From: an uncultured Treponema sp.
GTDB taxonomy: Bacteria; Spirochaetota; Spirochaetia; Treponematales; Treponemataceae
Assembly: GCA_947166355.1 (NCBI GenBank)
Contig: CAMVDX010000016.1
Coordinates: forward strand, 1-51,488
Direction of reading: 5' to 3'
Length of the DNA: 51,488 nt
This document shows positions 24,867 through 32,049 of this stretch, one piece after another. A program made the translations under genes and the position numbers. Position 1 is the stretch's first letter, and the number at the start of each line of letters is the position of its first letter. The notes beneath the pieces are model-generated. The model did not search any database. It worked only from the letters and a program-made list of their open reading frames with translations, and was not told the DNA's origin.

Positions 24867-26222
24867 ATGAGTGATAAGCAGGACACCCGCGAAATGTTAG
24901 TCAGCGGAAATGTCTTTAAGACAATGCTCACTCTGAGTGTACCGGCTGTGCTCGGTATGGTTGTTATAGGGCTCTATAATTTTATGGATGCCGTTTTCGT
25001 TGGCCAGATGGTTGGCCCTGTTGCAATGACTGCAGTAAAGGTTTCTTATCCTTTTACTCTCATCAACAGTGGAATTGCAACTTTGATAGGGCAGGGCTCG
25101 GCTTCGGTTCTTTCCCGTGCAATCGGAGAACGCGATAAAGACACCGTTGACCGCATAATGGGAAATCTTATTTCGTTTGTAACTCTTCTTTCTGCAATCG
25201 TAATTGTAGTTGGTTTGATTTTTACTCGTCAGCTGCTTACTCTTGCCGGAGCAGAAGGCGAAGTTCTTGAGCAGGCAATCCGTTACCTCCGCATAGTTTT
25301 CTGCGGTTCACTTTTTGTAAACCTTGGTCAGTCAACAAACATGATTATGCGCGGCGAAGGCAAGCTTAAAAAGGCAATGATTATTATGGCAACCAGCGCC
25401 ATCCTCAATATCATTCTCGATCCGATTCTTATCAAAGTGCTCGGCGCAGAAAAGGGAGTTCTCGGTGCTGCCTTTGCAACAATCATTTCTCAGTTTGTTT
25501 TGATGTGCATGTCTTTCTTCTATTTCATTAAGAAGAGCGATACAGTGCGTATTCACAAAATCCGCTTTGAAGGAAAGCTTGTAAAGCCAGTTTTGGGAGT
25601 CGGCGTTTCTGCAATGCTTATGCAGGTTATGTCCATGGTTCAGCAGACAATTCTTTACAACACAGCCGCAAAGTGGGGCGGTAGTGAATGGCAGACAATT
25701 CTGGGGGCGGCCCTCAGCCTTCAGGCCTTTGCCTTCATTCCTCTCTGGGGAATCAGCCAGGGCTTCCAGCCTGCAATCGGTACAAACTACGGAGCAAAGC
25801 TTTTCGACCGCGTTGGTTCCTTCACCCGCACCTTTATGATTTCTGCAACCGTCGTGGCTCTTCTTTTCTACGTTCCGATTATGTGCTTCCCGGTAAAGAT
25901 GCTTTCCATGTTCATTACAGATGCCGCCATCGTTCAGACCGGTGCTCCAATGCTTCGTGTTATTTTCGGCGCTTACATCTGCTACGGCGTTCTGATTCTT
26001 TCAATTACTTTCTTCCAGGCAATCGGCAAGGCCGGCGGAGCTTCAATTCTGGCCCTCGCAAGACAGCTTGTTCTCTTCCTGCCTCTCGTTGTGATTTTGC
26101 CACACGTCGCAGGCCTCGGTGTAAAGGGCGTCTTTTATGCTCAGCTGATTACAGACCTTGTTGTACTTCTTCTCGCAATTATTTTGATGATAAAAGCCTT
26201 CGCAGGATTTAAGAAAAATTAA
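24867..26222 (+). CDS. MATE family efflux transporter, GTTAGT-controlled
   Basis: A 451-residue, twelve-helix MATE exporter. The N-terminal half has VPAVLGMVVIGLYNFMDAVF and GQGSASVLSRAIGERD; the C-terminal half has GISQGFQPAIGTNYGAKLFD, both standard for NorM/DinF-type proteins. The ATG at 24867 is chosen for GGAGG seven to eleven bases upstream; an earlier ATG at 24849 lies before that site. The operator before it links the gene to the proposed iron-limitation set. It could export an iron-mobilising compound or relieve a stress linked to iron shortage; this is inference. Confidence 0.92.
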   Translation: MSDKQDTREMLVSGNVFKTMLTLSVPAVLGMVVIGLYNFMDAVFVGQMVGPVAMTAVKVSYPFTLINSGIATLIGQGSASVLSRAIGERDKDTVDRIMGNLISFVTLLSAIVIVVGLIFTRQLLTLAGAEGEVLEQAIRYLRIVFCGSLFVNLGQSTNMIMRGEGKLKKAMIIMATSAILNIILDPILIKVLGAEKGVLGAAFATIISQFVLMCMSFFYFIKKSDTVRIHKIRFEGKLVKPVLGVGVSAMLMQVMSMVQQTILYNTAAKWGGSEWQTILGAALSLQAFAFIPLWGISQGFQPAIGTNYGAKLFDRVGSFTRTFMISATVVALLFYVPIMCFPVKMLSMFITDAAIVQTGAPMLRVIFGAYICYGVLILSITFFQAIGKAGGASILALARQLVLFLPLVVILPHVAGLGVKGVFYAQLITDLVVLLLAIILMIKAFAGFKKN

Positions 26223-26228
26223 AAATAT

Positions 26229-26480
26229 TTGGGCGCATCCCTACGTGGTGGTTTCGACAAGCTCAACCACCACTTCGGGTCGGGCGTTGCACCCTTAATC
26301 GAAGTTCCGTTAAAAACGACAGTCCGTCGGGACTGTCGTTTAGGAACATCGAAAAATGGGGGTGTGAGATTTATCGAACTTCCGCTGGCGCTCCAGCCTC
26401 CGCACTCGTTCACTAACTAACGTTAGTTCACTCGCTTGCGGTGGCCGCCTTCGGCGCAGCTCCATGCCCTTGCGCGAGAA
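26229..26480. repeat. Composite of intergenic palindromes after the MATE gene
   Basis: A non-coding stretch with several stacked hairpins: GGTGGTTTCGAC...CTCAACCACC (26246-26273, same family as the in-gene repeats), AACGACAGTCC/GGACTGTCGTT around CGTCG (about 26314-26341), and ACTAACGTTAGT near 26412-26425. The last consists of GTTAGT half-sites but back to back rather than four bases apart, so it does not match the operator. Confidence 0.6.
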
Positions 26481-26500
26481 ATCTGTGAAAGTCCGCATGA

Positions 26501-26770
26501 TTACCTACAAAAATGCGAGAATTTCAATTTTGTAGGTAATAACATAGAGTATTATTTCACAAATTTCCTACAAGATAACTAATTTGGATGTTTTTGTAGG
26601 AAAAAATTACCAGTTTTTAACTTTTTTGTTTCTCAAACAGTCAAGAATATGCTTCCTAACCAAAAAAAATACCTACAAAAATCCTGTTTTACAAGATTTT
26701 GTAGGTAAATTCATAATTTCTATCCTTAAAAACATCCCACAAAAACAGCATTTTCCACAGTTTTGTAGGA
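26501..26770. repeat. Array of four hairpins with TACCTACAAAA/TTTTGTAGGTA arms
   Basis: Four inverted repeats follow each other: 26501-26539 (12-bp perfect arms, 15-base loop), 26564-26603 (TTTCCTACAA/TTGTAGGAAA), 26670-26707 (TACCTACAAAA/TTTTGTAGGTA) and 26737-26770 (CCCACAAAA/TTTTGTAGGA, one mismatch). Loops differ in sequence, arms are conserved, and any left arm can pair with any right arm. No gene is supported here; the only open frame simply reads through the arms. Function unknown: a structured RNA, a protein-binding array or a mobile repeat cluster are all possible. Confidence 0.75.
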
Positions 26771-26856
26771 AATAATTATTCTCAAAGTGCCATGTTGAAG
26801 TACTTTGAAATATCATGGCAGACAAATAACAAATATGAAAAAAAAGCCGCAGAACC

Positions 26857-27234
26857 TTATGTTTGCTCAGCTGAAAATTCAATTAAAGTATATCCGGCTT
26901 CATTAATTAATGTTGAAAAGTCTTCCCATTTCAGTTGATTCTTTGCCCGTACAAGTACACTTTTATTTTCTAGATTAACTTTTGCCCAGACACCTTCTTT
27001 TGAGTTCAGTGCGTTTTCTACACGGCGGGCGCAGTTACTACAGTGCATGCCGTCTACAGTGAGAGTGTAGGTGTAAGGGTAGTGGGCTTTGTTTTTATCT
27101 TTCACTTTGATTTTCTTTGGCGCAGCATCGTGGGTTCCGCAGCAGGCAGAGCCGTATTTAATTCTTTTTCTGATGCTGAGAATTGCGCATAAAACGATTA
27201 TTGCTAAAACTAATAGTACAATTATTGTTCCCAT
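26857..27234 (-). CDS. FeoB-associated Cys-rich membrane protein fused to an HMA metal-binding domain
   Basis: A 125-residue protein. Residues 1-20 are a membrane helix followed by RKRIKYGSACCGTHD, the layout of the small FeoB-associated Cys-rich proteins. Residues ~55-120 are a heavy-metal-associated (HMA) domain with the metal site MHCSNC. The HMA part resembles Atx1/CopZ-type carriers that bind Cu(I) or Zn(II). The fusion places a cytosolic metal carrier at the membrane next to an Fe(II) channel. Last gene of the feo operon, starting a base after the previous stop, with GGGAGG upstream. Confidence 0.8.
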   Translation of the reverse strand: MGTIIVLLVLAIIVLCAILSIRKRIKYGSACCGTHDAAPKKIKVKDKNKAHYPYTYTLTVDGMHCSNCARRVENALNSKEGVWAKVNLENKSVLVRAKNQLKWEDFSTLINEAGYTLIEFSAEQT

Positions 27235-27235
27235 A

Positions 27236-27556
27236 TTATTTTATAACCTCCCACATGATTCCCATATTCTTAAAGCCGCCTTTTGGCATGCAGGAATCGC
27301 AGTGTGATTTTCCTTTTCCGTGTGAACAGCCGGCGCAGGACGTACAGTGTCCCGAACAGACCGGCACCGGTTTTTTGCCCGCCGTGAGCAGAGTTTCATT
27401 TTCAGGATAAGAGGTTGCGACACGGCGGATTATTTTTGAACGTTCCAGAAAATCGATTTTGCGCAGAATGTCGTCGGTAGTTGTGCCTAACTCGCCGGCA
27501 AGCATTTCGATAGTTCGAGAACGTCCATCGGATAATAATTTTAACAGTTCTTCCAT
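27236..27556 (-). CDS. FeoC-like winged-helix protein with Cys cluster
   Basis: A 106-residue protein. Residues ~1-50 form a winged helix (LLSDGRSRTIEMLAGELGTT, then IDFLERSKIIRR). The following part is rich in Cys: VCSGHCTSCAGC and HCDSC, spaced so that an Fe-S cluster or Zn could bind. FeoC of enterobacteria has this plan (winged helix plus Cys wing) and modulates FeoB. This protein is longer and has more Cys. It sits third in the feo operon after a repeat-filled spacer. Confidence 0.75.
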   Translation of the reverse strand: MEELLKLLSDGRSRTIEMLAGELGTTTDDILRKIDFLERSKIIRRVATSYPENETLLTAGKKPVPVCSGHCTSCAGCSHGKGKSHCDSCMPKGGFKNMGIMWEVIK

Positions 27557-27591
27557 TAAGACCTCAATAGACCCGCCTGCGAGCCTATAAC

Positions 27592-27713
27592 GTTAGGGAT
27601 TGGAGGGGCGCGAAGCGTTCTGGGGTAGTTGCGCTTGTCGAAACTACCCCAGAATGAAGCGTTAGCGGAACTCCGTAAAGCCCGACCGGCCGCCGAAGGC
27701 GGACGGGAACGCC
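27592..27713. repeat. Repeat-filled spacer between feoB and the FeoC-like gene
   Basis: About 120 bp of palindromes: GGGGTAGTTGCG...CGAAACTACCCC (GGTxGTTTCGAC family) inside a wider AAGCGTTCTGG/AATGAAGCGTT pair, then CGGCCGCCGAAGGCGG and CGTCCGCC-type hairpins ending AACGCCC at the feoB stop. It could act as a partial stop between feoB and downstream genes. Confidence 0.6.
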
Positions 27714-29738
27714 CTACCAGATCAAAAGTCCAATATGATAAGCCACACAGGCAATGAGGAGAGCACCGAATGTATAATACAAGGCAATCAGTGTTGTCCA
27801 CTTTGCTGAGTGAGTTTCCTGATAAGTTGCGGCAAGGGCAACGATACACGGCATGTTGAAGGTAATTGCAAAGATGAAGGCGAGGGCCTCCGGCTTTGAA
27901 ACATTTGCTACAAGCAGTTCATTAATATTTGCAACGGCACCACCACCAACTACGGAACCGACTGTAATCATGCTGTGGTCTGTAAAGATTGTGCTGAGAA
28001 CACCGATTGCACCTTCCTTACCAAGAGAAGAAACAATAAAGGCCATAAAGGTTTTCCAGCCAAGACCAAAGATTTTTGTAAACGGCTCAATTGCCTGCCC
28101 AATTTTATACATGATAGAATTATCCATCTTTCCTGAGCTTGTGTAAGTGAGCAGCCAGAATACAAAGGAAACGAGAAGAATTACTTTAAGTACACGGAAG
28201 AAGGTATCCTTTGTGCGGCCAAGAACATAGCGGAAAAGGCTGCCCCAGCGTGGCTTGTGATATGGAGGGAGCTCCATAATCATACCGCAGCGGTCTTCTT
28301 TTTTTACGAGGGAGCGGCCGAATACTTTTGAAGTAATCCACATGTGAAGAACCATCACTGCAAGAATCGCAACAATTACGAGAGGTGCACCGGCTCCAAA
28401 CCAGACAGTAGAAAGCATTGGAACAACGGCCCAGGCAGCACCACATGGAATAGCCCAGGCAAGAGCGATAGTCAAAACCTTCTGACCCCAGTTATCAATT
28501 ACGCGGGCACCTGCGGCACCACCCATTGTACAACCAAAGCTTACGAGGAAAGGCATAACTGATTTTCCCTGAAGTCCAAGCTTAGACATCGTGTTGTCGA
28601 ATACGTAAGAGATTCGGGCCATAACGCCGACTTCTTCCAGCAGACCGAAAACCAGAGTTACACCAAATACAAAGCCCAGCATCTTAAAGATAAAGCTGAG
28701 CGAGTTGATGAGCACATCGCAGATGATTGCAATGATAAAGGCAGGACAGCCTATTGCATTCAGACCTGAGCTTATTGGGCCCGCAAGAGCTCCTACAGCG
28801 CCACCAATTCCCATAAACGGAAGGGCTGGAATAAAGGAAGCAATGAGTCCGAACAAAACTGTAAGGACTACAACAGGCTTTCCCCAGATTCGGTGGGTAA
28901 TCATGCGGTCAAACTTGCCGAGAGTACGAGTTTTCTTTTCTGATTTGACTGTTCCGGCCAAAAGAGAATCTATCCATTCAAACTTCTTTTCTCCGGTTGC
29001 GAGAACACCTTTCTGGAGTTTTGAAACAGCCTTATTAAAAGCAGCAAGTTTTTCACCGATAAGAGAGTTTTTGATTTTTGCTGTAACAGGAAGGTCACCT
29101 TCTACTGTTTTAGCAGCCAGCCATATTTCTGAATAACCTGGAATTACATTTGAAGGAATAAGTGATTTAATTTCATTATAGGCTTCAATTGTGCTGTATT
29201 TTGCATCAAGGCTTGAAGAGTCCAGAAATGTCTTCTTCTCAAGGACACGTTCCAAAGCGTTATAAAATCCATCATACTTCTTTTTATCTGGTGCAGAAAA
29301 AAGAACAACCGGAATGCCAAGCTTCTTTTCCAGGGCGGCATAATCAATCTGCTTGCCCTGTTCTTCTGCAACATCATAAAGATTCAAAAGCAAAAAGCAT
29401 GGAACTGTAATTCCTGAATAATCTGCCAGCATATAAAGACTGCGTTCAAGCTGTGAAGAGTCTGCAAGAATACAAACAACGTCTGCCTTTCCGCTAGCAA
29501 TATAGTCACGGGTAATAATTTCTTCATCAGAATTTGCGCTGAGGCTGTAGGTTCCAGGAAGGTCAGCAACTAAGTACTTTTTGCCATTGTGCTCAAAAGT
29601 ACCTTCTTTCTTTTCTACGGTTTTTCCAGGCCAGTTTCCGACATGCTGCTTCATACCTGTAAGAGCATTGAAGAGTGTTGATTTTCCAGAGTTTGGCTGA
29701 CCGAGCAGCGCAATTACTGTTTCGCAATTTTCTGTCAT
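27714..29738 (-). CDS. feoB: Ferrous iron transport protein B
   Basis: A 674-residue inner-membrane Fe(II) transporter. The N-terminal G domain has G1 GQPNSGKST (~13-21), G3 DLPG (~59), G4 in the form NLYD and G5 SAP, followed by a helical GDI-like region to ~270. The membrane part includes the Gate motifs, with FGCTMGGAAGARVIDN near residue 405 carrying a Cys found in many FeoB channels. Its start overlaps the feoA stop (ATGA). It is transcribed with feoA from a promoter holding two GTTAGT dyads and followed by FeoC-like and HMA genes. Confidence 0.97.
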   Translation of the reverse strand: MTENCETVIALLGQPNSGKSTLFNALTGMKQHVGNWPGKTVEKKEGTFEHNGKKYLVADLPGTYSLSANSDEEIITRDYIASGKADVVCILADSSQLERSLYMLADYSGITVPCFLLLNLYDVAEEQGKQIDYAALEKKLGIPVVLFSAPDKKKYDGFYNALERVLEKKTFLDSSSLDAKYSTIEAYNEIKSLIPSNVIPGYSEIWLAAKTVEGDLPVTAKIKNSLIGEKLAAFNKAVSKLQKGVLATGEKKFEWIDSLLAGTVKSEKKTRTLGKFDRMITHRIWGKPVVVLTVLFGLIASFIPALPFMGIGGAVGALAGPISSGLNAIGCPAFIIAIICDVLINSLSFIFKMLGFVFGVTLVFGLLEEVGVMARISYVFDNTMSKLGLQGKSVMPFLVSFGCTMGGAAGARVIDNWGQKVLTIALAWAIPCGAAWAVVPMLSTVWFGAGAPLVIVAILAVMVLHMWITSKVFGRSLVKKEDRCGMIMELPPYHKPRWGSLFRYVLGRTKDTFFRVLKVILLVSFVFWLLTYTSSGKMDNSIMYKIGQAIEPFTKIFGLGWKTFMAFIVSSLGKEGAIGVLSTIFTDHSMITVGSVVGGGAVANINELLVANVSKPEALAFIFAITFNMPCIVALAATYQETHSAKWTTLIALYYTFGALLIACVAYHIGLLIW

Positions 29739-29965
29739 ACAGCGGCCTCCTTTACTTCAATGCCGTCACATTCTGTTCGGTTTAATGCAATCATTGTGTC
29801 ACGTGAATACACAAGAATTGGTCTGCGTTTTTCATTTTTGATAATCGAAATACGGCAGCCAGGTGTCAAACCGATGGAAGTGATTCTGCTGACAAAGCGT
29901 GCATCACCATTTATAGAAGCGATTACACCACTTTCATCCTTTGTGAGTTCTGATAATTTTTTCAT
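29735..29965 (-). CDS. feoA: Ferrous iron transport protein A
   Basis: A 76-residue SH3-like cytosolic partner of FeoB. The pattern ITSIGLTPGCRISIIKNEKR followed by RDTMIALNRTECDGIEV is typical of FeoA. It begins the feo operon, 24 bp from the nearer GTTAGT dyad, with AAGAGGAAAAAG as ribosome-binding sequence. Confidence 0.92.
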   Translation of the reverse strand: MKKLSELTKDESGVIASINGDARFVSRITSIGLTPGCRISIIKNEKRRPILVYSRDTMIALNRTECDGIEVKEAAV

Positions 29966-29988
29966 GATTTCTTTTTCCTCTTATTACT

Positions 29989-30004
29989 GTTAGTACATGC
30001 TAAC
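29989..30004. promoter_or_regulatory. Near-perfect GTTAGT dyad in the feo leader
   Basis: GTTAGT-ACAT-GCTAAC, one base off consensus. It lies just downstream of the feo -10 box where it would block early elongation; 30 bp from the second dyad, about three helical turns. Confidence 0.65.
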
Positions 30005-30012
30005 ACTTTGTT

Positions 30013-30041
30013 ATTATAGTTAGTAGTGACTAACTAGTCAA
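30013..30041 (-). promoter_or_regulatory. feo promoter with GTTAGT dyad filling the spacer
   Basis: On the minus strand TTGACT (30036-30041) and TATAAT (30013-30018) are 17 bp apart. The perfect dyad GTTAGT-AGTG-ACTAAC (30019-30034) fills the spacer almost exactly, an arrangement that strongly suggests repression by steric exclusion. Confidence 0.85.
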
Positions 30042-30066
30042 GTTAGATGGGATTCTTCATTGCTGG

Positions 30067-30149
30067 TGTGGATTACTTCGCTATGCTCGCAATGACGTAA
30101 GGAGGAAAAACATCATTGCGAGGTGCCCAAAGGTGACGTAGCAATCCAC
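30067..30149. repeat. Intergenic palindromic repeat (GATTGCTTCG type), copy 2
   Basis: Arms GTGGATTACTTCGCT...CTCGCAATGACG (30067-30096) and CATTGCGAG...AGCAATCCAC (30111-30149) form a long imperfect hairpin between the ABC gene's stop codon and the feo promoter. Confidence 0.75.
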
Positions 30150-30157
30150 TTAGAAAA

Positions 30158-31924
30158 TTAAAGCTTCCAGCTTACGGCTTCTTTACGTGAATCTATAAAT
30201 CTTGCGTAAATTCCGCCCTTTGCAACAAGCTCGTCATGCTTGCCCTGCTCGGCTATGCGGCCCTTGTCTATTACGACAATCTGGTCAGCATTACGTACGG
30301 TTTTTAAGCGATGGGCTATCATGATAACTGTCTTTTCGCGGGTAAGCTCTTCGATAGCTTTCATAAGGTCGCGTTCGTTTTCCGGATCTACGTTTGCTGT
30401 AGCTTCATCAAGAATGATGATTGGAGAGTCCTTCATGATGGCACGGGCAATGGAAATACGCTGACGTTCACCACCGCTCAGAGATGCACCGCCTTCTCCG
30501 ATTACTGTGTCATAACCGTTTGGAAGCTGGCTGATAAAATCATGACAGCAGGCTTTTTTTGCTGCAGCGATTACTTTTTCCATTGGAGCTTCCGGCTGAC
30601 CAAAGCGGATGTTGTTCGCAATTGTATCGTGGAAGAGATAAACGTTCTGGAAAACAAAGCTGTAGTTTTTCATAAGGTTATCCATGCTGTAGTCACGGAC
30701 ATCTTTCCCGTCTAATGTAACAGTACCTTTGTCTACATCCCAGAAACGGGCAAGAAGATGACAGAAGGTTGTTTTACCACCACCACTTGGTCCAACAATT
30801 GCAGTTGTACTGTGTTCTGGAATTGAGAGGGAAATATTGTCGATGATCTTGCGCTTGTCGTAAGCGAAGTCGATGGCGTTGGCTTGGATGAGAGCTCCGT
30901 TTGTTGAGTCTGTCGAAACCACCGTGTTATCTTTACCCTCTATATCCATAGTAGGCAGGGCGAGAATCTTACTTGCCTTTGTAACGCCGAGGTCAATGGT
31001 GCGAAGGAGTGCTGAATAATTACCTCCGGCTTCGAGGGCATTAAAGAGCATGAAAGAACAAACAAGCATTGTTGCGCAGTCTGCAAGGGCCATGCTGCCC
31101 GCAAGGTAAAAGTACAATGAAGTAATCATCATGGCAACGCCACTGAGCTTTGCAACCAGAGACTGAATATTAGAAACCGGAATACAGCGCATTTCCATTT
31201 TTACCAGAGTCTTTTTTCTGCGGTTGATTACGTCGTTGAGTTCGCGGCTACGCTTACCTACAAGGTTGTAAGCTTTAACTTCTGCGATTCCCTGTATATA
31301 TTCAAGAACCTTTCCGATTTCTGCGGCATCGTCGCGGATTTTGTCTGCAGAAACATTCTTTACTGCAAGACGCATAAAAAGATTTACGAACTCAAAAAGC
31401 CCAAATCCAGCAAGAGCAACAAGGGCGATTCTCCAGTCAAAGAAAAAGAGCATGACGATGATAAGCGAAGTATCGAGCAGGCCCTGGAAGACCATCATAA
31501 CTGCGCGGGTCGCAACGTCGCCTACTGATTCCATTGTGTTAGTTGTAACTGACGTAATTTCACCAAGGCTGTTTTCGTTGAAATAACCCATAGGAAGGTA
31601 ACGAAGATGTTCAGCAATTTCAATACGCTTTTTCGCACAGGTTCTGTAACCACCCTCGCACTGCCACATGGCGGTAACCTTACGAGTAATTATTCCCCCG
31701 ATAATACTTACACACATAATTCCAAAAGAAAGCCAGATTGTTTTTGTCTCAAAAGGCTGACCTTGAATAGCAGTGCCAATAACTCCGCGGAGCATAACGG
31801 CTACCGCAGCAATTCTAAATGCCATAAAAAGCGAATTCAAGATTCCTACGAAAATTGAACCAGTAAACTTTTTACGGTTTTCTTCATCACAGAATTTGAA
31901 AAATTTTATAAGTGTTCCAAACAT
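30158..31924 (-). CDS. ABC transporter, fused membrane and ATPase domains (YbtQ/IrtB-like), module 2
   Basis: A 588-residue half-transporter: six helices in residues ~15-310, ATPase with GPSGGGKTT (~378), LSGGERQR (~483), ILDEATANVD and IAHRL. It starts at ATG 31924 with AAGGAG upstream; the open frame to 32083 only reads through a GC-rich repeat. Residues ~333-341 (TVVSTDSTN) in the linker before the ATPase come from one palindromic repeat unit (30901-30924). It is most like the gene at 8388 (shared GPSGGGK motif). With its partner it should form a heterodimer, a likely metallophore importer by analogy to YbtPQ. Confidence 0.87.
   Translation of the reverse strand: MFGTLIKFFKFCDEENRKKFTGSIFVGILNSLFMAFRIAAVAVMLRGVIGTAIQGQPFETKTIWLSFGIMCVSIIGGIITRKVTAMWQCEGGYRTCAKKRIEIAEHLRYLPMGYFNENSLGEITSVTTNTMESVGDVATRAVMMVFQGLLDTSLIIVMLFFFDWRIALVALAGFGLFEFVNLFMRLAVKNVSADKIRDDAAEIGKVLEYIQGIAEVKAYNLVGKRSRELNDVINRRKKTLVKMEMRCIPVSNIQSLVAKLSGVAMMITSLYFYLAGSMALADCATMLVCSFMLFNALEAGGNYSALLRTIDLGVTKASKILALPTMDIEGKDNTVVSTDSTNGALIQANAIDFAYDKRKIIDNISLSIPEHSTTAIVGPSGGGKTTFCHLLARFWDVDKGTVTLDGKDVRDYSMDNLMKNYSFVFQNVYLFHDTIANNIRFGQPEAPMEKVIAAAKKACCHDFISQLPNGYDTVIGEGGASLSGGERQRISIARAIMKDSPIIILDEATANVDPENERDLMKAIEELTREKTVIMIAHRLKTVRNADQIVVIDKGRIAEQGKHDELVAKGGIYARFIDSRKEAVSWKL
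30901..30924. repeat. Palindromic repeat unit within an ABC transporter gene
   Basis: A unit TTGTTGAGTCTGTCGAAACC continuing to ACCG is translated in frame as part of TVVSTDSTN. Same family as 10945-11014 and 26246-26273. Confidence 0.7.
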
Positions 31925-31970
31925 AATTTTCTCCTTAGGGAACAGGGGATAGTAAATAGGGAATAGTAAA

Positions 31971-32049
31971 GTGGGGGAAGTCTCCCCCTGCGCCCGCACT
32001 TCGTTGCGGGCTACCCCTTCTAACGGGGGACACCCCCGTAACGCCCCCG
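31971..32049. repeat. GC-rich intercistronic repeat, copy B
   Basis: A 79-bp element nearly identical to 10162-10241 and in the same position relative to paralogous genes: it abuts the stop of the upstream ABC gene and lies before the downstream one. Confidence 0.85.

Noticed and set aside
26412..26425. ACTAAC/GTTAGT palindrome as another operator
   Set aside because: Half-sites are back to back in reversed order, not GTTAGT-N4-ACTAAC, and it lies downstream of a gene within repeats.
26501..26770. CRISPR array
   Set aside because: Repeated words are inverted, 10-12 bp, and spaced irregularly; there are no direct repeats of 25-40 bp with uniform spacers and no cas genes.
26584..26775. 63-codon open frame in the hairpin array
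   Set aside because: It is the translation of repeat arms and A/T-rich loops, with no ribosome-binding site and no protein-like composition.
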